In this document: positions 11,450 through 22,860 of the stretch, piece after piece | Layout of the letters: every line of letters starts with the position of its first letter | Numbering within the stretch: position 1 is the first letter of the stretch | Assembly (NCBI GenBank): GCA_963585895.1 | Contig: OY757904.1 | Span: 91,549,757 to 91,613,756 of the forward strand | Origin: Sepioteuthis lessoniana | Lineage: Eukaryota > Mollusca > Cephalopoda > Myopsida > Loliginidae | DNA length: 64,000 nt | Reading direction: 5' to 3' | The notes under the pieces: model-generated | Database searches by the model: none | The model's input: only the letters and a program-made list of their open reading frames with translations | What the model was told of the DNA's origin: nothing | Program-made: the position numbers and the translations under genes

Positions 11450-12483
11450 TTTCTTTTTAATTCATACAGTGACAACAGACCACAAAAAAAATCAAAGAAA
11501 CACATTTCAATGAGAAAGGAACGAAAGGGATAAAAAGCCACAAGAAAATAGTGATATTCGTGTTAAAAAAAAAAAAAATTGTTTTGTTTTAGAGAAGGTG
11601 CTACTTAAAGGTTCCTTAGTAAGAAAACAAAAGTTGAAATTCAAGATGGCGTCGCCCAATGGCTATTTAGGCGGGAAAGTGAAATGTTAAATAGGAAGAA
11701 GGCGCTCTTTTAGCTTTGACTTTCTAAAAAAAAATATGTAAAAATGTATTACTCACTTGTTTTTTCCTTTTTTTTTGTTATTGTAATAATTTTTTTTTTG
11801 TACCACGTGGTCAGTTGAAAAGAGCAGATTAGTAAGTTTCTTCGTTTTTTATGCCAAGTCGGCCAAGCTGAGGGTAATAAATTTTCTTTTCTTTTTTTTC
11901 TTTTTTTTCAACTTTGTTTTGTATGAACAAAATGTAATGTTCGTTATGCTTGCTTGAGTTGATGTTTTTCTTGTGGACGAGCTGAAAAAGAAGATAATTC
12001 CTGGTTGGAAAGTTTTAGGGGTTTTTTGTTGTTGAGGCACGTGTTCGAAAAATGTTACTTGGGTAAAGGGAGAATCTCGTATCTTTCTATTTGACCACTT
12101 GTAAATGGGCGCCAATATGTCTGCAAAACCAAAGATGATATCTCTTTTTAGGAAGATTGTTTTACTTGCCGCAAATTTTTTCCTTCGTTTATGGCTTCGT
12201 AAACGAAGTATTTTAAAGTCTTTCTCTGGCACGAAAAAGGTTTTTTTTTATGAATATTTTTCTGAAAGAAAAATATGCGCCTATATCTTCTCAGCCGACG
12301 AATGAATTGAACGAACACGTGTGTCACTGGGAAGAAAATTCTTGGGTAGTAGTATTCTTTCGGTTCTTTGAGTCAGGAAGCTTTTTCTCTCTCTTTTTCT
12401 CTTCTTTTTGCTTGTTCTGCTGTCCGAAAATGGAGACCGTGTTTCGTGTTATTTCTTTTATTTGTTTCGTAATTCAGAAGGTG
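11450..12483 (-). other. Leader-like non-coding segment of element A
   Basis: Between the PBS-like site and the gag remnant lies about 1 kb of AT-rich, homopolymer-laden sequence without a recognisable coding domain. An 'aagatggcg' phrase lies near 11644. It may be the retroelement leader plus remains of the missing gag region. Confidence 0.4.
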
Positions 12484-12504
12484 CCATTCGGGGTCACCAA
12501 TTTA
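12484..12504 (-). other. Primer-binding-site-like sequence
   Basis: On the minus strand the sequence after the LTR end reads TTGGTGACCCCGAATGGC. The TTGGTGACCCCGA core follows the 5' LTR directly in many Gypsy elements. It marks the 5' LTR boundary at about 12505 and fixes the element's orientation. Confidence 0.65.
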
Positions 12505-12976
12505 TAGCGGTTCAGGGAAATAGTTAATTTCCCTAACACTATATATTTTAGGCAACACAAATGAATAACAAAACTTCTTTTAACAACACAACAAAGTAAG
12601 GTTTATTAGTAGCAGGCGTGAAGGAGTGAGAGTGAGAAAGTGTCTCTTTGCGTCGCTGGTCTGTATGCAGGTCCTTGGTTCGTAGGAAGCGTGTTTAAAG
12701 CTAACAGTGAGCGAAGTGTTCCAAGTGGAATCAGTGCAGTCATGTGTGAGAGATATGTTCCTAATGCTAACTCCAGACTCTCTCTGACGTTGTCCGTTCT
12801 ACAGAAAAGGGACCAGAAAAATAGTTCCTGAGAGGGAGAAGGAATCAATGCGCTCTGCCAGTTGATTGGTCAGTGAGTGACCGATTCTCTTAACAGGGGC
12901 ATTGATTCGCGAAAGGAAATAGATCTGTGGCTGCTACAAGACAATTGGGTAGCCTCAGTTGACTAAAAATAACAAC
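12505..12976 (-). repeat. 5' LTR of element A (family with ends ..accgctata)
   Basis: Read on the minus strand it ends '..ttccctgaaccgctataa' just before the PBS-like site and holds an AATAAA in '..ctactaataaacctt' (near 12603-12612). The distal 75-100 bp match the 3' part of the solo LTR at 26175-27026. It does not match the LTR downstream of pol. The upstream (higher-coordinate) edge is placed near an ACA at about 12976 and is uncertain. Confidence 0.6.
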
Positions 12977-13406
12977 ACTCGCGCCTAGCAGCCCTTCCTC
13001 GGTATACCTCTGGTCAATTCGTTCGTTCTGTCAGTCAAAAAGCCGTCCACAAAGAACAACAACTTTATTTATTGTATAAAAAATACAAATATGGCACATG
13101 GCCTAAAAATGGAGTGGGGAAGGCTGGTCAACACTATACTAAATTCTAACTTAACTAGACTCATTCACTGACCAATATATATCTCCAAAATAAAAAGCAC
13201 CATAATACCTCAGTTAAATACATCACTATCATACTACGTTCACCAAAACAACACTAGTGCTCCATGGACTTCTAACTTAATTCCCATATTTACAGAGTGA
13301 GGGGGGAATTATTTAGAACCCAAAGAAAGCTATATACATATATACACATTTCCCCTAAAAACGAAAAATGAACAAAATATTTACACAAATAAAGATGATG
13401 ATTAGT
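12977..13406. other. Unassigned segment between two LTR-like blocks
   Basis: AT-rich; no gene or known domain seen. It starts with a slightly GC-richer 'cgcgcctagcagcccttcctcgg' type stretch and contains no primer-binding site. It may be flanking host DNA or a fragment of another repeat. Confidence 0.4.
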
Positions 13407-13534
13407 ATTTCCCTAACACTATATATTTTAGGCAACACAAATGAATAACTAAACTTCTTTTAACAACACAACAAAGTAAGGTTTATTAGTAGCAGGCGTG
13501 AAGGAGTGAGAGTGAGAAAGTGTCTCTTTGCGTC
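13407..13534 (-). repeat. Second copy of a 128-bp LTR block
   Basis: Positions 13407-13534 repeat 12527-12654 with a single mismatch (127 of 128), at an offset of exactly 880 bp. The block contains the AATAAA and has the size and position expected of an R region, but lacks the U3 and U5 flanks of the other copy. Confidence 0.8.
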
Positions 13535-14001
13535 CACACAAACTAATAATGTCAGAAAGAGGAGTTAACCAGTCGAAGGAGAATAAATAAATGGTAATTA
13601 AATAAATAAACAATGAATAAATAAATAAAGATAAACACTCCATCGCACTTCTGGAGAATTCCAATTCCTGTCACCTAAACAAGGGAAGGGAAGGGGAAAC
13701 AAACAAAAGAAGGGGACTAAAAACGATAAAAGGGGCCTATGACCTAACATACTTTAGCTAAGTTAAATAAATTTGACCAACAAAAAAACAAAAAATGGTC
13801 TAAACACTAACTTACCTGGGCTGAGTGGTCACGCACTTCTGGTAACTCAATATCCTTAAGTCCCTGCAATGTCCATGTTGAAGATAAGGCTGGCTCCTAC
13901 CACGCGACACAAGCACGCAACAGTCACCCACCTTTTGCCAAACTCCAGCGAAGAGAGTCTTTTTCTCTCAGACCGGATTTTGACTTTAATTTGGTGTTTA
14001 T

Positions 14002-14315
14002 CATATTTACCAACCCCTCCGCTCGGGCAGGATATGACACAAGGTCAATTTTTAAGCGGAGTTTAACAGGTTTGAATTCAGAGTTTTCCTTCTCCTAGAC
14101 TAGTTGCCTCACCAAGGCTGAAGAACCTAATCTGTCCTACTATTTACCCATAGCTGGAGGGAGAATAATTGGATTCATACCTTTCCCAAGGGCATTAGTG
14201 CTATGTGAAATGCAATCAGTCTTGTCCAGGATTTGAACTCGTATCGTCGTGTCCAATTCCTACGACGATAACCATTACACCACGGGCACCTCCTATTACA
14301 CCACAGGCACCTTAA
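14002..14315 (-). mobile_element. SINE S3, full-length copy with target duplication
   Basis: The insert is flanked by a 16-nt direct repeat, ttaatttggtgtttat, at 13986-14001 and 14316-14331. On the minus strand the head (about 14195-14290) is tRNA-like: an A box around 'gtggtgtaatggtta' and a B box 'gagttcaaatcc'. A second partial head sits just outside it (14291-14310). The body carries a core around 'ggcaactagtctaggagaa', which looks like a conserved SINE central domain, though I cannot name it. It lies at the very end of the LINE ORF2. Confidence 0.85.
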
Positions 14316-14331
14316 TTAATTTGGTGTTTAT

Positions 14332-17300
14332 AAAAGGCCACAAGGGTCTGAGAAGAAAAAGACTCGTCGTCGTAGAGTTCCTTCTTTCTCGTCGTCCAAA
14401 TCACGATACGCATAATGCCGAGTAAGCAGAGAATCACATAATGTTCCTGTCTATTCAACTTCGGTACCACATTGCTGCACACAGAACTGGCTTTCAGGAC
14501 GAAGAACTTTCCATTCAGGATGCAAATCATGTAACCTTCAAGAAAATTGCACAGCGGCCGCACGACCGGGCAATGAAAGAAGGCGTGGTCAATAGACTCC
14601 TTCAAATCACCGCACCGGCCGCACTCTGGCGAAATGACCAGTTGCGCTGAAAACAATTTCTTGCCGACCCAGAGGGTATTCCGGATGACCAGCCAGGTGA
14701 GGGAAGCCTCGTCGTTGTTTAGGCACCTCATCCCGGGGTCCCAAGGCCACAGCAAGCAACCCTCCACCGCCGTCACACAGAGCCCGCCGATCAGATCATC
14801 GCTAGCGCCCCCCTAACTAAACAACGATATAATGCCCTACTTGACAACGGCCGGCTGCCAGAGAGACCTGTCTGCAGCCGAGAGAGGACTTTCAGTGCAT
14901 GCCGACACTCGCGATAGAAGGGACACTCGCATCTGGGCAAACGGTGGGTCTCCCCGTCTGCGGAATGCACACTTCTTAGCGACGGGAAAGATTGTTTAGC
15001 GTCTTCTTTCCAGAAGCTCCTCGCCGCCGTATCTTGTGAACATACCCGGTCTAGGAAAGTAAGACGCAAAGTATGGCGCTGCGTCTCAACATTCGGCACG
15101 CCTAGACCGCCTTCTCGTCGCACCAAAGGAAACCTCTTAGCCCAGATGAACTGGAAAAAGAACTCTTTCCAACTTGAATAGGATGGTGCACAGGATTGGA
15201 AGCACAAAAGCCGGTAAACGACCAGGATAGATGTGCGAGCTGCACACCTCAGCTCGGACCTTTAGGGAAAGTCGCCTACGTAGCCACAACTCCGTCGCAG
15301 CTACGACCTTTTCCAGTACTTCCGACCAATTTTTCTCCAATTGAAGATCAGGCCCGAACTAGACACCGAGTATCTTGCATGGACCGTCCTTCCAAATGAA
15401 GGGACCGGGAAGAGCACAGCCCTTCCACGAACCCAACCGTAAACCGACGAACTTTTCGCGGTTAATCTTGGCCCCTGCTACAGCTTCGTACCTTCCGATT
15501 TCTTTGCTTACTACCTCCACTGCGGCACTGCTTGTTACAAGCACGCTGATATCGTCAGCGTATGCAGTGTACCTGGCTACCTCACTGGAGCCAGGAAACG
15601 TGAGGCCGCGTAGGACCGGGTTCGCTCTTAGATTGCGTAAAAAGGGCTCTAATGTAAGAATGTAGAGCATAGGCGATAGCGGGCAACCTTGACGAATCGA
15701 TCGCGTCAAAGTGAAAGGCTCCGACCTTACCCCATTCACCTCTACCATGACTCCGGGGAAGGCATAAAGAAGACGAATCCAGGTGCGAAAGTGCCGTCCG
15801 AAACCGGCCGTAAACAAGACAGACTCCAGAAAACCATGGTCAACCCTATCAAAGGCCTTAGACTGATCTAAATTGATCAGCGCAGCATTTCATTTTTCTA
15901 TGATCGTGCGAACCAAATGAAGGCTGTCCTGGATAGTCCTACCCTTCACAGCACAAGTCTGCTCGGGGCAAATCAGACTAAGAAGGACAGTCTGCAAACG
16001 GTTTGCTAGGATCTTCGCCAAAATCTTTAAGTCAGTGTTTAACACCGTTAAAGGGCGAAACCATCCAAACCATGTTTGTTCTTACGTAGCAAATTCACTA
16101 TAAACCTGGTGAAGCGTTTGGGTATGGAGCCCTGCCTCATCCAGTTGTTAAAGATAGTTGCCAGCAAGGGGGCAAACATGTGCGACAACCTCAAGTACAC
16201 TTCGTAGGGCAGACCATCGATTCCGGGAGACTTATCCAACCCGATCGATTTCATAGCTTTCCGGACCTCATCCTCTGTTATGCAACCCTCACACCCAGCC
16301 ACTGCAGTCGCCGAAAGGGAGGGAAGTCGGCAAGATACCAACCCCTCCGCTCGGGCAGGATATGACACAAGGTCAATTTTTAAGCGGAGTTTAACAGGTT
16401 TGAATTCAGAGTTTTCCTTCTCCTAGACTAGTTGCCTAACCAAGGCTGAAGAACCTAGCCTGTCCTACTATTTACCCATAGCTGGAGGAAGAATAATTGG
16501 ATTCACACCTTTCCCAAGGGAAGTCGGCAAGATAGGTGTCGAACTGAACAGAGCTCCCTGGTAAAAAGTTTCAGGAAATACTGCCGAAACTCCTTACAAA
16601 TGGCTACGTTTGTAGTTTGACGTTGCCCGTCTGGCAATATGACATTGGCGATATGTCGATTAGCAGCATTGCCTCAGTTCCTCGGCCTCGCGAGACATTC
16701 TTTTTAACCTTGCCCTAACTACCAGAGCTCGGTGCTCCTTAACTTGCAAGGAGGCCAGCTCAGCCTTAGCTATGTTAACTTGCCGCCCTATCTAGCTTAT
16801 CCTTAATCGATTTTTGCTCCGGTACCATATCTAACTTGAGTATCCTACTATAGTCGGCAGAAAAGGATCTAATGCTATCCATAAGGTTACCCCACCACCT
16901 ATTTCCGATAATAGGCTCCGTCAGTTCCCGCTTTATCATTAGTTCTAGCTGGTTCCGGAAGTCATCCTCAGCCAAAAGGGAAGAGTTGAACTTCCAGTAA
17001 CCAGACATCTTACTTCTTATCTAACCTAATCGACACAGAGAATTTGTGGTCAGAATCTTTATATAGATCAAAACTTGGACCACCTAAACAATCTAGGTTG
17101 ACTCGCCTAAGATTCGGTCCAAATAGCTGTAAAGCTGGGCCGAGGCGCCTCTAACGGTCCAAGTTCAAGCTACCTTATTTGGATTCCTTTTGCGAAATTT
17201 GTCAACGAGATCAAGTCGTTCGACAAACTCGCAAAAAAATCTGGCATCTAAGGTGTTAGTACCCGTACTACTAGCCCCTCTGTCTAAATTGGAGTCAGGG

Positions 17301-17720
17301 ACGGCATTCCAATCTCCCACTAAAATTACCTGCTTTGATGGTATCACGTACGGCTCGATGCGCCAGATAAAGGCAGGAAGCTCACTAGTAGCATTGGGCC
17401 CATAAACCCCAATCAGCCGAAACGCCTTATCCTTTATGGTAACGTCCAGGACACAAAGTCTGCCCGCCGGATCTGAAAGAAGAAGAGCACACGTAGCGAC
17501 CAGACGCCTACTTAACAGCCAGGTGACACCTCTGGAACGACCATCAAAATATGCTGAGAAGAACAAATAGTCCTTCGACAGAATATCCTCATGGAAGTTG
17601 GAGTCAAAGCGAGTCTCCTGTACACAACATATATCAATGCCACGGCGCTGGAAGTATAAACGCAAATGGGATCTTCTAGAATCCGACCTCAGGCCACGGC
17701 CATTTAAACTAGCAAGCCTT
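14332..17720 (-). pseudogene. LINE ORF2: APE endonuclease and reverse transcriptase, broken
   Basis: The endonuclease is at 17165-17665: 'VQETRF', 'GVYGPN' and 'VGDWNAVPD' are the catalytic Glu, Tyr/Asn and Asp-x-Asn blocks of APE-type LINE endonucleases. The RT begins at 16048-16368 ('SPGIDGLPYEVY') and continues at 15359-15817 with 'GCPLSPMLY' and the catalytic 'YADD'. The thumb and downstream region is at 14791-15340. A Cys/His tail (CGRCGDLKESIDHAFFHC) is at 14312-14776. Frames change between these pieces, and SINE S3 (16338-16517) interrupts the RT between its first and catalytic blocks. The protein would have nicked target DNA and copied its RNA; it is no longer made intact. Confidence 0.85.
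16338..16517 (-). mobile_element. SINE S3, head-less copy with target duplication
   Basis: A 180-bp insert flanked by the 17-nt direct repeat gggaagtcggcaagata at 16321-16337 and 16518-16534. It is about 96% identical to the 3' portion of the copy at 14002-14315 but lacks the tRNA head, so it is 5'-truncated. It splits the LINE RT coding region. Confidence 0.9.
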
Positions 17721-18046
17721 TACTCCATCATGAACATTTACAGGGGTTGAGTACCCGGACTAAACATGGCTGGGGTCAGGACGCCGACGGTCTGGCTCAT
17801 GGAACCTGTGGCCATCTCATTTGTGATGGCTCCGTCATGAGCGAGACCCCCATGTCCCGCGGGAAAGTTAGCTTTACAGCCCTATAAGGGAAGAGTGAAG
17901 AACAACAAGGCCTTTACAAGAATAAAGATCGTTTTTGATGATTGCTGATGGGCCTCGGGCCTCGTTTTCCCCCAACATTTTCATAGCGCCTTCGGACCCC
18001 TGGCCCTTCCGAATGACTGATGTGACCCATGCTTTTGGAAAGTTTG

Positions 18047-18099
18047 GAGGGTCCTCCACATTTCAACCATTCACCTCCTTGAAATTGTGGAGGACCCTC
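18047..18099. other. Strong hairpin in the LINE inter-ORF spacer
   Basis: The arm 18047-18066 (gagggtcctccacatttcaa) is the reverse complement of 18079-18099 apart from one bulged base, with a 12-nt loop. It lies between the end of ORF1 and the start of the endonuclease frame. Confidence 0.85.
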
Positions 18100-18343
18100 A
18101 AGTCTTTTAATAGTTGCGGCTGGACCTTATGAAGACGATCCAGAACCCCCACCATCTACCCGGCAAATGTTGGCACCTGTGTGATGGCGGGGTTTCTCTT
18201 TTTTACTCTGTTGTTTCCGGACCTCACCCACCTAGTTGTCAATGGATGAACTCCGCTGCCGTTTCTTGGGAGTCGCAGTGGGGGATGAAACAGTCGATGA
18301 TGAAGTTGCTGCTGCTGCTGGTGATGGTGGTGGTGGTGATTCA

Positions 18344-19930
18344 TTAGCTGGTGGTGAAGGTCTTGCGGGTGGCGAATCTAACGGCAGCGGAGGGGGGTCC
18401 ATTTTTTGATAGTTTTAGAGTGGTCATTGATGGAGGTGGCATGGATCTTTGAGGTGGTGTGGTTGGCGGTCTGATGGTCCTGGGCTGCTTTGGAGATGAA
18501 GGGGTGGATCGAGAGGGTCCCGGCTGAGAAGATTTACGCTCCTGGTCCAGCCGCTTTTTGAATTCGATCAGCTCTTCGAACTTCTCCCGGCCAGGACTGA
18601 AGGACCTGACCTTAGAAGGAGTGGGCTGTTTAGGAGGACTCTTGGGCGGGTATTTTGATTTGGGGGATTTTGTTGATTGGGCATAAGATGGAGAGGAACT
18701 GCCGGTATTTGACTGAGATTGAGAGGGAGGTGAACTGTTGGTGTCCTCCTGGGACGACTTTCGGGAGTGAGGACCCGCTGGTTGGATCTTTCTCCCACCT
18801 TTTCCCACAGTCAGCTACTCGGCCCCTGACTCTTCGGTGGTAACTGTTGAAGACGAAGGAGGAGTGGGGTTTTTAATCCCCGCTGATGTGGGCGAGACTA
18901 CGGGAGCCTCCTTTTCATTGTTTGTTAAAACAGGTGGGAGGGTACCGGGGTTCTGGTCGGGGCCTTCTTTCCCGGGCAAACTGCGGAGAGGTGACCAATC
19001 TCGCCGCAGTACCAGCAGGCAGGTTTACGCCCAGAGACAATTACTGGAAGCCTGTGCCCTCCCACATCCAACCAGTTGGAAACGGAGTAGAAGGTCTTAA
19101 CATCCAACATTATGTCGAACCTCCATTCCCCGCGCATTCCGTCATGTGTAGCTGAGACGAAGTCTCCAAAATTTAGCATAAACGCGGCTAAATTGGCGTC
19201 TCTGACGAAGCTAGGGACCTCATACACTGATACTGTGGTCCGCCGCCGTCCCATGTATTCAGTCCGAAAGAAGAATTATTTGTTTTCCAATGTCTTACGA
19301 GTCAGGGCGACGGCTTCATCTTCGATCGGTACCAGTATATCCCAGAAAGCGTAAGAAGTGCCAGCTATTATGGCTTGCACCTTTACACCCAGGCTGGATA
19401 ACTGACACAATACCATGTCTTTAGCGGGCTTTACAATCTTACGGGATCGTTTGTCCCCAACAAAGACAGACACCGTTCTTTTCTTTTGGTCTTGTCGGAC
19501 TTCCTCCAAATTGAACATAAGACCATGCTCCTGCATTTGGCTAGATATGGCCCTTGCCCGCTGGAGTAAGTCATCAACGTCGACCTGTAATTTAGGTGGG
19601 GCTTTCCATACGTTCTCAGTTTCATTTTCTTTTTTTTGGTCAAGTGAGTGGGGTGAATTTATATCTTTGGGAGGAGATTTCGTATTTTGGTCAGGGGTGA
19701 ATTGACATTTTGGCCAGAGGGAGGGGTATTTTTATGAGAGGAGGGTAAATTGGTATTCTGGTTGGGAAGCGGAGTATTTTCCTGGGGAGACAGTGACTTA
19801 ATACTCTGGACAGGGGGAGGGTCATTTTTTGGTAAGGGTGGATTCTTTTTTGTGGGGGCGTCACCCTTGCTGGTTGGAAATTAGGCCTTTATGGCCGAGC
19901 CGTCTGAACGGCTGGCCATAAAAGATGGGG
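18344..19930 (-). pseudogene. LINE ORF1: CCHC-type nucleic-acid-binding protein, broken
   Basis: The likely start is the ATG near 19921 (MASRSDGSAIKA). A Pro/Asn-rich N-terminal part is followed by an RRM-like or linker region at 19276-19536, then at 18925-19254 a segment ending in the zinc knuckle CWYCGEIGHLSAVC. A Pro/Ser-rich, basic tail lies at 18344-18808. The layout fits ORF1 of I/Nimb/Tx1-type LINEs, which coats the element RNA. Frame changes between the pieces show decay. Confidence 0.7.
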
Positions 19931-20135
19931 CGGGTGAGAAAAACTATAGAAGTATGAGGAAGAAGAAATGAAGAGGAATAAAGGGGGAGGAGAAATGGAC
20001 TTAACTTATGTTCCTAAAAGGTCAGAGTCCTCAGTCCAGCCGAGAGAAACCGACACGAAACGAAAGAATGAGTTCAATGTAGTCGAAAGTTTAGGTAAAA
20101 ATCCTTTCCTCTGTGATGACTTGAACAGGTCTCCA

Positions 20136-20389
20136 GGATCAAAGTGCACAAGACTACGCTTTGCGTGTCAAGCAGTAAAAAGAAGACAGGAAGCTGACTT
20201 CTACAAAGACGAACAACAACTCCTGCTGCTGGCATGCTCTTTTATGCGAATTCCAGCATAAGAAATTTACATGCCTGGTATGTTTCTTCTCGCGAGACTC
20301 AAGATCGACCTATTATAACTTCTGCCTTCGGAAGTGAACATATTTTTTACTGCTTGACACGCAAGGCATAGTCTTACGCGCTTTGATCC
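20136..20389. repeat. Imperfect 46-bp inverted repeat
   Basis: Positions 20136-20181 and 20344-20389 are inverted copies with five differences in 46 (about 89%), all transitions. The spacer is 162 bp. It lies just 5' of LINE ORF1 in minus sense, in the possible LINE 5' UTR or flanking DNA. No transposase or TSD is evident. Confidence 0.85.
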
Positions 20390-20867
20390 AGGAGGTAAGT
20401 TTCTTCTCTCGTGACAAAAAATTACCTTTTTGGGGACATAGTCTAGTTACTAGTGTCCGTATTACTTGTTTACTGATCCAAAGTAGGAGTGAGTCGCTTA
20501 GAATAATCTTTTTAGCAAGCCCGATTCGGCAGCCAGACACGCCAGGGTCTCCAGCGTCGGCATTTCTTTTTTTCGAATATTGCTAAAAAGATTAACGACG
20601 CTTCATTTGAAATTGATTACCCTATCAATTGCCTTGGTCTCACTTATTTTTATTTTATTTTTTTATTATTCGATCCGCTCTGTTCTCCAACATGGCGGAA
20701 ACCAGTGATCAGCTGCTCCACCGAATAACGTATAGGGTCCACACTTTTTTTTATTTTTAGTTGAATTAGCTAAGAACACGTAAATCAGAATATTCTAGAA
20801 AAAAACAAAGGATCCAAACCTCACTTACTTAGAATATTTTTTAAGCCAATCTGCAAACATATAGATT

Positions 20868-21830
20868 TGTTGCAGAGCCGATAAGCACGTCGACCCCGCA
20901 AATGATTTAAGTTACGCGTGTGAGTAATGACAGCCAAAAGACAATGAAGGAAACAAAGGCGAGGTAACAATATAACAAAGATGACAATTTATTTGTCGTA
21001 TTTACAAAGGGCGTATGTAAAGTTCATGGTAGTTGTGTCTTCAGCTAGATGGTTGGTGTCGGTAGCTGGTATGGTCGAGGTCGAAGAGAAGCAGCAAGAT
21101 GATCGTTGCGGGTTGCTATGTTGGTCAAGTCGTAGAGGTGCGGACGTATTGTTGACGGTAGCCGTGCCAAAGCTGTGCAGACGTATCGGAGACGGTAGCT
21201 GAGGCTTCTGTGCCAAAGCAGTGTGAATGTATCGGAGACAGTAGCTGAGGCTTTTCCGCGCCAAAGCTGTGCGCACATATAGGGGACAGTAGATAAGGCT
21301 TTGCCGTGCCAAGCCTCTACACTATCGAGTGAACAGGCCGGGAGGCCGCGGCTAAGATTGGTGGTATCTTAGAGCTGCACTGAGAGGGAAGCGGTAACTA
21401 AAGGCTAGCCCGTGCCTTTAGCGCTGCGCAGCCAAACGGACGAATGGACAACGGAACAGACCGAATGGTTAAAGTCCTCTTCGTGTGTACCGCCTGGCTG
21501 TCTGCTTCGACGAGTCTGTAAGGAGCGTCAGAGATACTCCAACCCGCAGAAGAGGACCACTAATGTCCTTAAAAGGACTTTGTGCATATCTAGGTGAGGC
21601 TAGGCGAATGCGACCACGAGAAGTGGGACTCAGCCTTGAAGTAAGGCGAATGCGACCACGAAATGAAGGATTCAGCCTTGGTAAGCCTCGCTCTAAGAGC
21701 GGGCTCCTGAGAGCGATATTTGCCAATGTCTCCCACCAGACAAGGCTTGACACAAGGTCAAAAGCCCGAAGGCCGATTAAAGTGGGGATAATGGGGTGGG
21801 GAAGGTCGGGAACGAGCTGAGGCTCGAGCC
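20868..21830 (-). repeat. Second copy of the Gypsy-A-type 3' LTR
   Basis: It starts at TGTTGCAGAGCCGATAAGC (20868) and matches 6932-7100, then shows related 'gccgtgccaaagc' repeats at 21150-21330 and the 'aggccgcggctaagattgg' block at 21340-21365, equal to 8100-8120. It lacks the 49-bp array. Beyond about 21480 the similarity to element A becomes weak; a separate near-duplicate of about 50 bp with 'aggcgaatgcgaccacga' occurs at 21602 and 21646. No pol domain adjoins. Confidence 0.65.
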
Positions 21831-22860
21831 CTGCTGGTCTGTGCTGCTCATTGACCCACTAAGTGCAATGTGGGTCTAATGAGGCAAGCAGTTTCATGAA
21901 CCCAAATGTGTGTCCGGGTATGTATGCCAAGTTATAGGTTGAACTAGACAGCAGGGTCAAGTGCTATACATAGAGGACAAAGGAGTCAATGTTGCAGCTC
22001 GCCCACCTGGAGGTAGCCCAACCGAAATTGGCAGCCTTACGGCCTCAAGTCTACCATTGTTCCTTTGCGGAGCCCGAATGGGCTCCTGAGAGCTTCGTAA
22101 AGAAGACCTCCAATTTTTTTTTCCGCCGCAGAAGCCTTGTTTATATAAAGGGAACGCTATGTCATACTGCTGGGCTACGTAAATACAAAGTTCGTTTATA
22201 AAAATGGGCGTAGAAATTAAGTCCTTGTTTAGCCTGATATAGGCTACCGAAGATAATTCACTCCATTTTAATAGAGTTACTTTTGGCAGATGTGTTCTGC
22301 AAATGTTATAAAATGAAATTTATTCCCTATTCGTATCTGTAACCGCAAGTCAGGGTCGTAAAAGGCTTCGTCATTTTCGGCCGTACCCGTATGTTGCGTT
22401 TGTAGGGTGTGAGTAATCCGATCTGTTTATGTTTGTGAACGGGTCGCGACAGATTAGATTATTCTCGAAAAAACGGATCAAACACTAACTTACAGAAAGA
22501 TTTCTATCCACAATTTCAATGGAATTCGTTTTCTTTTACTGTGTTTATTTCAATTATAGCTGTTGACATTATTTTGTATTTGGTCTTTTTTTTTTCGCAC
22601 AAATCACACGAAAAGAAGTGTTATAATTGCGAATGGCATTCAATAATCATTTTAATATAGTTGGTTTTTATCTTCTTCATTTTATTTGGTAGTTAATCCA
22701 TATACATATCCATAGAAGATTCTCATTATACAAGGAAATTACAAAAAAAGCGCTGGTATCAAATTAAAGATGATGTAAATTTTCTAATAGCAGCAAAGCA
22801 ACGTAATATATTTCTATCATAAGAATCATTTTTATAAATTAGAGTCGTTCTTGCAAGAGG
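21831..22860. other. No gene recognised
   Basis: Mixed-composition DNA. A phrase at 22065-22100 ('gagcccgaatgggctcctgagagc') echoes 21695-21720, suggesting remains of the repeat to the left. The remainder is AT-rich without recognisable features. Confidence 0.4.

Larger units (their letters stand above)
13535..19930 (-). mobile_element. Long LINE (Nimb/Tx1-like), two ORFs, decayed
   Basis: Read on the minus strand this is a non-LTR retrotransposon of at least 6 kb: ORF1 (about 19921 to 18344), an inter-ORF spacer with a strong hairpin (18047-18099), ORF2 (about 17720 to 14312) and a 3' UTR down to about 13535. The order ORF1, APE-type endonuclease, RT, Cys/His tail is canonical. Several frame breaks show it is dead. 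Two copies of SINE S3 have landed in it. In translated features it resembles mollusc LINEs usually labelled 'transposon TX1'; the clade (Nimb, Tx1 or I) cannot be fixed here. Confidence 0.85.

Noticed and set aside
14195-14290. A tRNA gene
   Set aside because: A and B boxes are present, but it is the head of SINE S3, bounded by target duplications.
18156-18347. Frames rich in His/Gln or Leu/Val
   Set aside because: They arise from the GCTGCT and GGTGGT runs at the LINE ORF1 end.
20690-20760. ATGGCGGAAACC as a host gene start
   Set aside because: The frame closes after about 22 codons and no donor site lies within it; it may be a YY1-like site in retroelement-flanking DNA.
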